Below are positions 22,975 through 31,166 of a stretch of 32,038 nt of DNA, piece by piece; the stretch's first letter is position 1, and every line of letters starts with the position of its first letter. Source of the DNA: Nocardioides sp. (GTDB lineage Bacteria; Actinomycetota; Actinomycetes; Propionibacteriales; Nocardioidaceae). Both the position numbers and the translations under genes were made by a program. The notes beneath the pieces are model-generated. The model ran no database searches. It was not told where the DNA came from and saw only the letters and a list, made by a program, of their open reading frames with translations. The stretch is taken from positions 1-32,038 of the forward strand of contig JAICSK010000010.1 in assembly GCA_025936915.1 (NCBI GenBank). The letters are read 5' to 3'.

Positions 22975-25140
22975 TCAGCGGACGAGGGTGAGCAGCTGGG
23001 TGGCGCGGGTGAGGACGACGTAGAGGGTGGCGCGGCCGGTGGGCGACTCCGCCTCGATGGCGTCCGGGTCCACGACGACGATGCCGTCGAACTCCAGGCC
23101 CTTGGTGTCGATCCCGGTGAGCACGACGATCCGGTCGTCACCGGCGGCGGCCGGGGTCGTCACGTGGGGAGCGTCGCCGGCGAGCTCGGGCCACGAGGAC
23201 AGCCAGCCGGCCACCTCGCTACGCCGGGCCGCCGGTACGACGATCGCGACGGTGCCGGCCACCCCGTCCGCGACCGCCGCCAGCTCCCGGCGCACGGTCC
23301 CGGCCATGTCCTCGCCGGCCGGCACCTCCCGGGGAGAGACGCCGGTGGACCGGACCGCGTGCGGCAGGTCGGCGTCGAGCCCCACCCGCTCGGCGTACGA
23401 CGCGGCGTAGTCGTAGATCTCGGAGGAGTTCCGGTAGTTGGTCGACAGGTGGAACTCGTGCAGGTCCTTGCCCTCGATCGCCGTGGCCCGAGCGCTGGCC
23501 GACTCCGCCGGCACCGGCCAGGACGACTGCGCGGCGTCGCCGACGATCGTCCACGTGGCGGAGCGCCCGCGGCGGCCGACCATCCGCCACTGCATCGGGG
23601 TGAGGTCCTGGGCCTCGTCGACCAGCACGTGGGCGTAGCCGTCGTCCTGGATCCGATGCGTCGGCGGCTGCCAGACCGCGCCGCCCCCGAACTCGCGCTC
23701 GGCCGCCGTCGTCAGCTCCTGGATGTCACCACCCGCCCACTCGAACAACCCGGCGTCGTCGAGCTCGTGGTCCTCCTCGCGCGCACGATCGGGTACGTCG
23801 CCGAGCGCGTAGCGCAGCTCGTCCACCAGCGGGACGTCCTCCACCGACAGGTCGTCGTCCTGCCACGAGTCGACCAGCATCCGCTGCTCGTCGGCGGTGA
23901 CGACGCCCTCGCCCACGCGCGCCAGGAACTCCGGGTCACGCAGCCAGGCCAGCACCTCCGGTGCGCTCAGCGGCGGCCACCAGGAGACGACGAACTCGAC
24001 GAACGCCTCCGACGACAGCATGTCGTCGTCGAACGCCTCACGACCCCGCTCGCGCCCCCGCTCACCCCGCACCTGCCGCCACATCACGTCGAGCAGGGAC
24101 GAGGCGATCCGCGGCAGCTGGCGGTTGCGCTGGCCGTGTCCCATCAGCTGACGTCGCAGCGTGCCGAGCGAGCCCCGGTCGAGCTGGATCACGTCGTCGC
24201 GCCAGAAGACCCGGAACTCCTTGGGCGAGCCCGGCGCCTGCTGGCGCGCCGTACGCCGCATCAGCTCGGCCATCCGGGCCGACCCCTTGAGGGCCGCGAC
24301 CGCGGGAGCGTCGTGCCGAGTCGCGCGTAGGCCGCCGACGACCTCGCCGAGCGACCGGAGGGCGACGGCGGTCTCGCCGAGTGACGGCAGCACGCGCTCG
24401 ATGTAGCGCATGAAGACGCCCGACGGCCCGACCACGAGAACGCCGCCGGTCTCGTAGCGGCGGCGGTCGGTGTAGAGGAGGTACGCCGCGCGGTGCAGCG
24501 CGACCACCGTCTTGCCGGTACCGGGACCACCGCTGATCGCGACCACGCCCTTCGCGGGCGCTCGGATCGCGCGGTCCTGCTCGGCCTGGATGGTGGCCAC
24601 GATCGAGTGCATCGAGCGGTCGCGGGCGCGAGAGAGCTGAGCGATCAACGCGCCCTCGCCGACGATCGGCAGGTCGGTGTCGGCCTCGGCGTCGAGCAGC
24701 TCGTCCTCGACGCCGACCACCTGCGGTCCCGAGCAGCGCAGCACCCGGCGCCGGATCACGTCGCGCGGTTCGGCCGCGGTCGCCTGGTAGAACACGGCCG
24801 CCGCCGGGGCTCGCCAGTCGATCAGCATCGAGTCGCGGTGGTCGTCGCGGAGCCCGATCCGGCCGATGTAGCGCGGCTCGGGGTCGAGCCGCGGCTGCAG
24901 GTCGAGCCGGCCGAACACCAGGCCTTCGTGGGCGGCGTCGAGCTGCGCGATCCGGCGCGCGGCCTGGAACACCATCGCGTCGCGCTCGACGAGGCCGCCC
25001 TCGTGACCCAGCGCGCCTCGGCCGTGCCCCTCGCGAGCCAGTGCCTGGGCGTTGCGTGCGGACTTCTCGAGCTGCACGTACACCCGGTCGACGAACGCCT
25101 GCTCGGCGGCGAGCTCGGCGCGCAACACCTCGTCAGCCAC
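22975..25140 (-). CDS. helD: HelD-type RNA polymerase-associated helicase
   Basis: 721 residues, UvrD/Rep-like superfamily 1. An N-terminal coiled-coil arm (about 1-75: ELAAEQAFVDRVYVQLEKSA) precedes DWRAPAAAVFYQA, Walker A GGPGTGKT with Lys210, a HelD-specific insertion, an acidic segment at about 446-472 just before Walker B (VLVDEAQD, 505-512), motif III GDAAQSSW, LSTNYRN, and motifs V-VI (TKGLEFDGIVVVD, LYVVLTRA). These fit actinobacterial (class II) HelD, which enters RNA polymerase channels and recycles stalled enzyme; relatives called HelR protect against rifampicin. No rifamycin-associated element was found upstream. GTG start preceded by GAGGGAG. The 5' leader has a GC hairpin. Confidence 0.88.
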   Translation of the reverse strand: MADEVLRAELAAEQAFVDRVYVQLEKSARNAQALAREGHGRGALGHEGGLVERDAMVFQAARRIAQLDAAHEGLVFGRLDLQPRLDPEPRYIGRIGLRDDHRDSMLIDWRAPAAAVFYQATAAEPRDVIRRRVLRCSGPQVVGVEDELLDAEADTDLPIVGEGALIAQLSRARDRSMHSIVATIQAEQDRAIRAPAKGVVAISGGPGTGKTVVALHRAAYLLYTDRRRYETGGVLVVGPSGVFMRYIERVLPSLGETAVALRSLGEVVGGLRATRHDAPAVAALKGSARMAELMRRTARQQAPGSPKEFRVFWRDDVIQLDRGSLGTLRRQLMGHGQRNRQLPRIASSLLDVMWRQVRGERGRERGREAFDDDMLSSEAFVEFVVSWWPPLSAPEVLAWLRDPEFLARVGEGVVTADEQRMLVDSWQDDDLSVEDVPLVDELRYALGDVPDRAREEDHELDDAGLFEWAGGDIQELTTAAEREFGGGAVWQPPTHRIQDDGYAHVLVDEAQDLTPMQWRMVGRRGRSATWTIVGDAAQSSWPVPAESASARATAIEGKDLHEFHLSTNYRNSSEIYDYAASYAERVGLDADLPHAVRSTGVSPREVPAGEDMAGTVRRELAAVADGVAGTVAIVVPAARRSEVAGWLSSWPELAGDAPHVTTPAAAGDDRIVVLTGIDTKGLEFDGIVVVDPDAIEAESPTGRATLYVVLTRATQLLTLVR

Positions 25141-25166
25141 GCGTGACTACTCCCTCGGATCCCCGA

Positions 25167-25188
25167 CCGTCCCGAGGTGGCGGGACGG
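25167..25188. promoter_or_regulatory. Inverted repeat CCGTCCCG-N6-CGGGACGG upstream of helD
   Basis: Perfect 8-bp arms with a six-base loop, 27 bases before the helD start, probably inside its transcribed leader. It may be an operator or an RNA hairpin affecting helD expression. Confidence 0.45.
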
Positions 25189-25205
25189 AATCAGACAAGT
25201 CGCCC

Positions 25206-25211
25206 ATCGTA
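25206..25211 (-). promoter_or_regulatory. Possible helD -10 (TACGAT)
   Basis: TACGAT on the minus strand is a good -10 match and would give a leader of about 58 bases that includes the inverted repeat. No clear -35. Confidence 0.35.
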
Positions 25212-25323
25212 TCGGCTGGGTTCGAACGCCGCCGCGAGGATCAGGCAGATCGGTGGGTCGGACGCTCGGAGGCTCGGAGTCGGTGACCGACCGCGGTCCG
25301 GTGAGCGTCCCGACGACCTGTGA

Positions 25324-25329
25324 CAGGCT
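25324..25329 (+). promoter_or_regulatory. -10-like hexamer CAGGCT for the M55 peptidase gene
   Basis: CAGGCT-N6-GTG at 25336, the same element as before the kdpDE-linked operon at 18918-18923. No ribosome site is visible, which fits a leaderless transcript. Confidence 0.45.
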
Positions 25330-25335
25330 CGGCCC

Positions 25336-26160
25336 GTGAAGGTCTACATCTCGGTCGACCTCGAGGGTGTGGCCGGCATCGCCGACTGGGAGCAGTGCAT
25401 CGCGGGCGGCGACGACTACGCGCTCGGGCGCGACCTGGCTCTGGGTGAGGTCAACGCCGCGATCGACGGCGCCGTCGAGGCCGGCGCGAGCGAGATCCTG
25501 GTCAACGACAGCCACTCGTTCATGCGCAACCTGCCGCCCACCGAGCTCGGCGGGCACGCGTCGTACCTCTCGGGGAGGTTCAAGCCGCTCTACATGATGG
25601 AGGGCCTCGACCCGTCGTACGACGTGGTGATCATGCTCGGCTACCACGCTGCGATGCCGACCCCTGGCATCCTGTCGCACACCTACAACCCGCGCGCGAT
25701 CGCCAACGTCACCCTCAACGGGACCGTGACCGGCGAGGCCGGCATCAACGCCCTCGTCGCGATGCACCACGGCGTCCCGGTCGAGGTGATCACCGGCGAC
25801 CAGTACGTCGGCCCCGAGGCCGCGCCGTTCTGCCCGGGCATCACCGCGATCGAGGTGAAGCGGTCGATCAGCCGGTACGCCGCCGAGCACCTGCACCCCC
25901 ACATCGCCCGGCAGCGGATCCGGGAGGGCATCTACCAGGCCCTCTCCGAGCCCTCGGCCGCTCCCCCGGTCCTGCACCTGCCGGCGACCCTCGAGATCCA
26001 GCTGATCTCGCCCGACATGGCCGAGCAGGCCACCTGGCTCCGCGGCGTCGAGCGCGTGACGTCGACGACGGTGCGCTGCGAGGACGACGACCCGATGCGG
26101 CTGTTCGGCACGTTCATGACGCTGGTGTCCCTGACCCGGAGCCTGGTCGAGACGCACTGA
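25336..26160 (+). CDS. M55-family D-aminopeptidase (DppA-like)
   Basis: 274 residues, the length of B. subtilis DppA. The zinc ligands fall at nearly the same positions as in DppA: Asp8 and Glu10 in ISVDLEGVAG, His60 in VNDSHSFMRNL, His104 in MLGYHAA and Glu134 in VTGEAGINAL; His115, proposed as nucleophile in DppA, is in GILSHTYNP. These enzymes release D-amino acids from short D-peptides such as D-Ala-D-Ala or D-Ala-Gly-Gly, in nutrient scavenging and wall recycling. No dipeptide transporter is adjacent, unlike the dpp operon. GTG start, leaderless. It converges with the enoyl-CoA hydratase gene. Confidence 0.9.
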   Translation: MKVYISVDLEGVAGIADWEQCIAGGDDYALGRDLALGEVNAAIDGAVEAGASEILVNDSHSFMRNLPPTELGGHASYLSGRFKPLYMMEGLDPSYDVVIMLGYHAAMPTPGILSHTYNPRAIANVTLNGTVTGEAGINALVAMHHGVPVEVITGDQYVGPEAAPFCPGITAIEVKRSISRYAAEHLHPHIARQRIREGIYQALSEPSAAPPVLHLPATLEIQLISPDMAEQATWLRGVERVTSTTVRCEDDDPMRLFGTFMTLVSLTRSLVETH

Positions 26161-26197
26161 TCTCGCGGAGCCTGTTCAGCGGTGGGGCGGCCGTCGC

Positions 26198-26947
26198 CTA
26201 CTTCTTCTTCCGCTCCAAGAACGCGGTCATCGCCGAGCGAGCCTCGTCGGAGGCGAACAGCCGGGCGCTGAGGGCGGCCACGTCGTCGCCGAGGGCGTCG
26301 ATCCGGCGTACCAGGTCGGCGTTGAGGATCCGCTTCGACTCCCGCAGGCCCTGGGCGGCACCGGTCGCGAGCTGTCGGCAGAGCGTCGCGACGGCGTCGT
26401 CCAGCTCGCCCGCCGGGACGGCGCTCGTCACCAGTCCGTAGTCCGCGGCCTGGCGGCCGGTGAACGTCTCACCTCCGAGCGTCGTCAGCGAGGAAGCCCG
26501 GGGGTTCATCCGGGCGTGCACGGTCAGGGAGATGATCGCTGCCGCGAGTCCGAGCTTCACCTCGGTCAGGGCGTACGTCGCGTCGTCGGCGCTGACGGCG
26601 ATGTCACTGGCCGCGACGATGCCGATCCCGCCGGCCCGGACCGCCCCGGCGATCCGGGTGACGACGGGCTTGTCGAGGGTGACGATCAGCCGCTGGAGAT
26701 CGACGATCCGCCGCGCGCCCTCCTCCATCCCGACGCTGGTCGCCTCGGAGAGGTCGGCCCCGGAGCAGAAGACCGGGCCTTCCTGCCGGATCAGCACGAC
26801 CCGCACGTCGTCGTCGTTGGCCGAGCGCTCCAGCCGCTCGACCAGCTCGGTCACCAGCTGTTGCGACAACGCGTTGCGGTTGTGCGGCGAGTCGAGGGTG
26901 ACGGTCGCGATCGCGTCGCCGACGTCGTAGTGCACCAGCTCCGGCAT
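26198..26947 (-). CDS. Enoyl-CoA hydratase/isomerase family, methylglutaconyl-CoA-hydratase-like
   Basis: 249 residues, crotonase fold: NRNALSQQLVTEL, oxyanion-hole loop VFCSGADLSE, GAVRAGGIGIVAASDIAVS and ALTEVKLGLAAAIIS. Of the two classical catalytic glutamates, the second is kept (Glu129) but the first is replaced by Gly109. This pattern, with LTEVKLG, is typical of bacterial methylglutaconyl-CoA-hydratase-like proteins, so it may not be a straight-chain enoyl-CoA hydratase. The ATG at 26947 is preferred to one nine bases upstream because GGAAGG then stands at proper distance. A dehydrogenase and carboxylase that could belong to the same pathway lie at 30006-32038 on the same strand. The C-terminus ends in a lysine run. 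Confidence 0.85.
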   Translation of the reverse strand: MPELVHYDVGDAIATVTLDSPHNRNALSQQLVTELVERLERSANDDDVRVVLIRQEGPVFCSGADLSEATSVGMEEGARRIVDLQRLIVTLDKPVVTRIAGAVRAGGIGIVAASDIAVSADDATYALTEVKLGLAAAIISLTVHARMNPRASSLTTLGGETFTGRQAADYGLVTSAVPAGELDDAVATLCRQLATGAAQGLRESKRILNADLVRRIDALGDDVAALSARLFASDEARSAMTAFLERKKK

Positions 26948-26997
26948 GCCCGGCATCCTTCCAGGCGAGCCGGAGGCCCGCTCGGCCGGCGCGGAAC

Positions 26998-27024
26998 CCA
27001 TCCGAGGTCTGCCCCACGCCGAAC
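26998..27024 (+). promoter_or_regulatory. SigK-like promoter CCATCC-N15-CCGAAC
   Basis: CCATCC (26998-27003) and CCGAAC (27019-27024) resemble the -35 (CCATCC) and -10 (CCGAAT) I recall for mycobacterial SigK, though the 15-bp spacer is shorter than usual. It is 64 bases before the sigK start, suggesting autoregulation. Confidence 0.5.
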
Positions 27025-27052
27025 CCCTCACGTGATCGGGCGCCGAGAACCG

Positions 27053-27081
27053 CTGACAGCACCCGCAGGAGAGGCCAGGAT
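27053..27081 (+). promoter_or_regulatory. Housekeeping-type promoter CTGACA-N17-CAGGAT for sigK
   Basis: CTGACA (27053-27058) and CAGGAT (27076-27081) are 17 bp apart, and CAGGAT ends six bases before the GTG at 27088. This gives a basal leaderless promoter besides the SigK-like one upstream. Confidence 0.55.
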
Positions 27082-27087
27082 CGGGAC

Positions 27088-27702
27088 GTGAGCCACCTCC
27101 GGCCCGTGCCGGACGACCCATCTCCGGAGGAGGGTGGGTCTCTTCCGGCACGCCTGGCCGAGCTGCTCAAGCGAGCGGCGCGCGGCGACGAGAAGGCCTT
27201 CGCCGAGTGGTACGACGCGACCGCGGCACGGGCGTTCGGCCTCGCGGTCCGGGTGCTCCGCGACCGGGCACAGGCCGAGGAGGTGACCCAGGAGTCCTAC
27301 CTCGACTGCTGGCGCCACGCCGCCCGCTTCGACCCGGCGAAGGGGAGCGCGATGTCCTGGCTGCTCACGATCGTGCACCGCAAGGCCGTCGACCGGGTCC
27401 GCGCGTCCGAGGCGTCGTTCCGGCGCGACGCGGCGTACGGCCTGCGAGACGCGGGCGTCGCCCACGACGAGACCGCCGAGTCCGCCACGGCGTCCATCGA
27501 GGCCCACCGGGTGCGTGCGGCGCTGGCGGACCTGACCAGGAAGCAGAGAGAGGCCGTGGAGCTGGCGTTCCTGGGTGGGTACACGCACACCGAGGTCGCC
27601 ACGATGCTCGACCTTCCGGTCGGGACCGCGAAGACTCGGATCAGGGACGGGCTGATCCGGCTGAGGGACGCGCTCGGCGTCGGAGAGGTGGGCACGGCAT
27701 GA
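27088..27702 (+). CDS. sigK: ECF sigma factor, SigK-like
   Basis: 204 residues. Region 2 spans about 25-105 (EKAFAEWYDATAARAFGLAV, DRAQAEEVTQESYLDCWRHA, SAMSWLLTIVHRKAVDRVR) and region 4 about 145-200 (LTRKQREAVELAFLGGYTHT, then the helix-turn-helix EVATMLDLPVGTAKTRIRDG). Short, with no region 1 or 3: an ECF sigma of the SigK group. It overlaps rskA by four bases (ATGA), so sigma and anti-sigma are made together. In mycobacteria SigK drives secreted antigen genes after proteolysis of RskA. Here two promoters are proposed, one basal and one SigK-like. GTG start. Confidence 0.9.
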   Translation: MSHLRPVPDDPSPEEGGSLPARLAELLKRAARGDEKAFAEWYDATAARAFGLAVRVLRDRAQAEEVTQESYLDCWRHAARFDPAKGSAMSWLLTIVHRKAVDRVRASEASFRRDAAYGLRDAGVAHDETAESATASIEAHRVRAALADLTRKQREAVELAFLGGYTHTEVATMLDLPVGTAKTRIRDGLIRLRDALGVGEVGTA

Positions 27703-28433
27703 ACCCGACGAGTGACATCCACGCCCTTTCGGGCGCGTTCGCCGTCGACGCCCTCGGCGACCTCGAGCGCGCCCAGTTCGAGCACCACCTCGCCGAGTGC
27801 GCCGAGTGCCGGGCCGAGGTCGCGTCGCTCCGCGAGACCGCCGCCCTTCTCGCCCAGAGCGAGGCCGAGGCGCCGCCGGAGTCGCTCCGGCAGGGTGTCC
27901 TGAGCGGGATCGGCCAGATCCGGCCGCTGCCGCCGGAGCCTCCCGCACAACCCGCGCAACCCGCGCCGGCCGTCCGGACCGACGTACGCCGACGCCGGCT
28001 GCCGCAGCTGCTCGCCGCGGCCGCCGCAGTGGTGCTGCTCGCGGTCGGGGCCGTGCTCTGGCACCCGTGGCAGCACGACCGCGCGAACGTCGCCGACCAG
28101 GTACTCCACGCGCCCGACGCGGTGACGATCACCGAGAAGCTGCCAGGAGGTGCCGGCGAGATCACTCTCGTCCGGAGTGTCGCCCTCGGGAAGGCGGTGA
28201 TGATCGCTGACGACGTCCCTCAGCCGCCCGCGGGGAAGACCTACCAGATGTGGCTCCAGCAGCCGGGTCAGCCGATGGTCTCGGCCGGGCTGATGCCCGA
28301 CCCGAAGGAGCCGGCCGTGCTGTCCGGCGACGCCTCGACGGCGAGCGCCGCAGCAGTCAGCGTCGAGCCGTCGGGCGGCTCGGCCCACCCGTCCGCGGAC
28401 GTGGTCGCGGTCTTCCCCTTGAAACCGACGTGA
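27699..28433 (+). CDS. rskA: Anti-sigma-K factor RskA
   Basis: 244 residues. The N-terminal anti-sigma domain has a ZAS-type zinc motif H30-x3-C34-x2-C37 (HHLAECAEC). A Pro-rich linker (residues ~77-92) and RRRR lead into one membrane helix (about 101-121), and the extracytoplasmic RskA domain follows, with GKTYQMWLQQPGQPMVSAGL and a C-terminal beta segment ending VVAVFPLKPT. It should hold SigK at the membrane until site-1 and site-2 proteolysis. Complete and coupled to sigK by a 4-bp overlap. A 63-base inverted repeat begins 15 bases after the stop. Confidence 0.9.
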   Translation: MNPTSDIHALSGAFAVDALGDLERAQFEHHLAECAECRAEVASLRETAALLAQSEAEAPPESLRQGVLSGIGQIRPLPPEPPAQPAQPAPAVRTDVRRRRLPQLLAAAAAVVLLAVGAVLWHPWQHDRANVADQVLHAPDAVTITEKLPGGAGEITLVRSVALGKAVMIADDVPQPPAGKTYQMWLQQPGQPMVSAGLMPDPKEPAVLSGDASTASAAAVSVEPSGGSAHPSADVVAVFPLKPT

Positions 28434-28448
28434 CCCAGGCGCATTCGG

Positions 28449-28511
28449 GATAGTCCCTGACGATGTGGTCCGATTCCGGGCCCGTCCGCGACCAGATCGT
28501 CAGGGACTATC
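28449..28511. terminator. 63-nt inverted repeat (22-bp arms, one mismatch) after rskA
   Basis: The left arm 28449-28470 (GATAGTCCCTGACGAT then GTGGTC) pairs with the right arm 28490-28511 with a single mismatch; the 19-base centre has its own CGGGCCCG palindrome. It is a strong hairpin suited to ending the sigK-rskA transcript, without a T-tract. It also ends five bases before the -10 hexamer of the next gene, so it could double as an operator. Confidence 0.6.
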
Positions 28512-28516
28512 GGGTC

Positions 28517-28522
28517 TAGCGT
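28517..28522 (+). promoter_or_regulatory. -10 hexamer TAGCGT for pcm-like gene (leaderless)
   Basis: TAGCGT-N6-ATG at 28529. The -35 region falls inside the right arm of the inverted repeat. The spacing favours the ATG over the GTG one codon earlier. Confidence 0.5.
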
Positions 28523-28528
28523 GGGGTG

Positions 28529-29087
28529 ATGGCCGGTGTCGACCGGGTCACGGAGGTGTTCGCCGAGACGCCGCGGGAGGAGTTCTTGCGGCCGGGTGAG
28601 CGCCGGAGCGCGTCGTACGACGGCCCGCTGCCGATCGGTCTGGGCCAGACCAACTCCCAGCCCAGCACCGTCGCGGCGATGCTCCGGCTGCTCGACGTCC
28701 AGCCGGGGCACAAGGTGCTCGACGTCGGGTCGGGGTCCGGTTGGACCACGGCGCTGCTGGCCCGGCTGACCGGGCCGACCGGTCGGGTGCTCGGCGTCGA
28801 GCTGGAGCCCGACCTGGTGGAGTTCGGCGGGTCCAACCTCGCCCGCGCGGGGTTGGCGTGGGCCGGCATCCACGAGGCGGTCCCCGGCGTGCTCGGGCTG
28901 CCCGACGCCGCGCCGTACCACCGGATCCTGGTGTCGGCGATGGCGCGCACCCTGCCCGACGAGCTGGTGGAGCAGCTCCACACCGGTGGGGTGATGGTCG
29001 TCCCGGTGGCGGGCACGATGCTCCGGGTCGCGTGCTCGATGCGCGGCGTCGGCGTGACCCGGCACGGGTCCTACCGGTTCGTCCCCC

Positions 29088-29095
<8 letters not shown>
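28529..29095 (+). CDS. pcm: Protein-L-isoaspartate O-methyltransferase family
   Basis: 188 residues. Family markers: the PREEFLRP and YDGPLPIGLGQTNSQPSTVA segment (substrate-binding loop), SAM motif I VLDVGSGSGWTTALLA, VLGVELEPDLVEFG, and the C-terminal PDELVEQLHTGGVMVVPV. PCMT methylates isoaspartyl residues in damaged proteins to start their repair; it acts in the cytoplasm. It is somewhat shorter than E. coli Pcm (208). It follows sigK-rskA on the same strand but has its own leaderless promoter after a strong hairpin, so it is probably a separate transcript. The last eight bases overlap the convergent homocysteine methyltransferase gene. Confidence 0.83.
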
Positions 29096-29996
<901 letters not shown>

Positions 29997-30005
29997 GTCG
30001 TCCGC

Positions 30006-31166
30006 CTAGTAGCTCTTGGGCAGCCCGAGCGAGTGCATCGCGACGAAGTTCAGGATCATCTCGCGCGAGACCGGCGCGATCCGACCCGCCCGGGTCGCGA
30101 CCAGGAGGCCGGCCATGCCGTACTCCTGGGTGATCCCGTTGCCCCCATGCGTCTGAACGGCCCGGTCGGCGGCATCGCACGCGGCCTCGGCGGCGGCGTA
30201 CTTCGCCATGTTGGCCGCCTCGCCGGCGCCCATGTCGTCGCCCGCGTCGTACAGCGCGGCCGCCTTCTGCGTCATCAGCCGGGCCAGCTCGATCTCGATC
30301 TTCGACTGTGCGAGCGGGTGCGCGATCGCCTGGTGGGCGCCGATCGGCCCGTGGAACACCGTGCGCTCCGTGGCGTACGCCGCAGCCTTCTCCAGCGCGA
30401 ACCGGGCCAGCCCGGTCGAGAACGACGCCGCCATGATCCGCTCCGGGTTCAGCCCCGCGAACAGCTGCACCAAACCGCCGTCCTCGTCGCCGACCAACGC
30501 GTCGACCGGGAGTCGGACGTCGTCGAGGAACACCTGGAACTGCTGCTCCGGGCTCACGATCTCCATCGCGATCGGGCGGTACTCGAGTCCAGCTGCGTCG
30601 GTCGGCACCACGAACAGGACCGGCTTGACCTTGCCCGTCCTCGCGTCCTCGGTGCGTGCCACGACCAGGACGTTGTCGGACTCGTCGACCCCCGAGATGT
30701 AGATCTTGCGACCGTTGACCACCCAGGCCTCACCTTCCCGGCGGGCCGTCGTGGAGATGTTGTGGGTGTTGGTGCCGGCATCGGGTTCGGTGATGGCGAA
30801 CGCCATGGTGCCGGTGCCGTCGGCGATGCCGGGGAGCCAGCGGCGCTTCTGCTCGTCGGTGCCGTAGCGGGCGATGATGGTGCCGCAGATCGCCGGGCTG
30901 ACGACCATCAGCAGCAACGGACACCCCTGGGCGGCCAGCTCCTCGCAGACGGCGGCGATGTCGCCGATGCCGCCCCCGCCGCCGCCGTACTCCTCGGGGA
31001 TGTTGATCCCGAGGTAGCCGTGGCGCCCGATCTCGAGCCACAGCTCGGTGGTCTTCTCACCGGATCGGGCCCTCTCGGTGAACCACTCGCGGCCGTACTT
31101 CCCGGCCAGCTTGGCGACCTCGCGGCGCAGCGCCTGTCGCTCCTCGGACTCCGTGTAGCTGCTCAC
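30006..31166 (-). CDS. Acyl-CoA dehydrogenase (FadE12-like), IVD-type catalytic Glu
   Basis: 386 residues, complete ACAD: N-terminal helices, middle beta domain with AFAITEPDAGTNTHNIST and VNGRKIYISGVDESDN, and C-terminal helices with THGGNGITQEYG. The usual catalytic Glu of medium/short-chain enzymes (in YEGT) is replaced by Pro365 in RIAPVSREM, while Glu242 in LNPERIMAA stands where isovaleryl- and long-chain-CoA dehydrogenases carry theirs. This suggests a branched or bulky acyl-CoA substrate (inference from alignment by eye). It uses FAD and passes electrons to ETF. GTG start, overlapping the upstream carboxylase stop (GTGA). Size and neighbour recall mycobacterial fadE12 next to accA2. 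Confidence 0.88.
   Translation of the reverse strand: MSSYTESEERQALRREVAKLAGKYGREWFTERARSGEKTTELWLEIGRHGYLGINIPEEYGGGGGGIGDIAAVCEELAAQGCPLLLMVVSPAICGTIIARYGTDEQKRRWLPGIADGTGTMAFAITEPDAGTNTHNISTTARREGEAWVVNGRKIYISGVDESDNVLVVARTEDARTGKVKPVLFVVPTDAAGLEYRPIAMEIVSPEQQFQVFLDDVRLPVDALVGDEDGGLVQLFAGLNPERIMAASFSTGLARFALEKAAAYATERTVFHGPIGAHQAIAHPLAQSKIEIELARLMTQKAAALYDAGDDMGAGEAANMAKYAAAEAACDAADRAVQTHGGNGITQEYGMAGLLVATRAGRIAPVSREMILNFVAMHSLGLPKSY

Noticed and set aside
25141-25335. Rifamycin-associated element upstream of helD
   Set aside because: The only inverted repeat (25167-25188) does not resemble the element as I know it.
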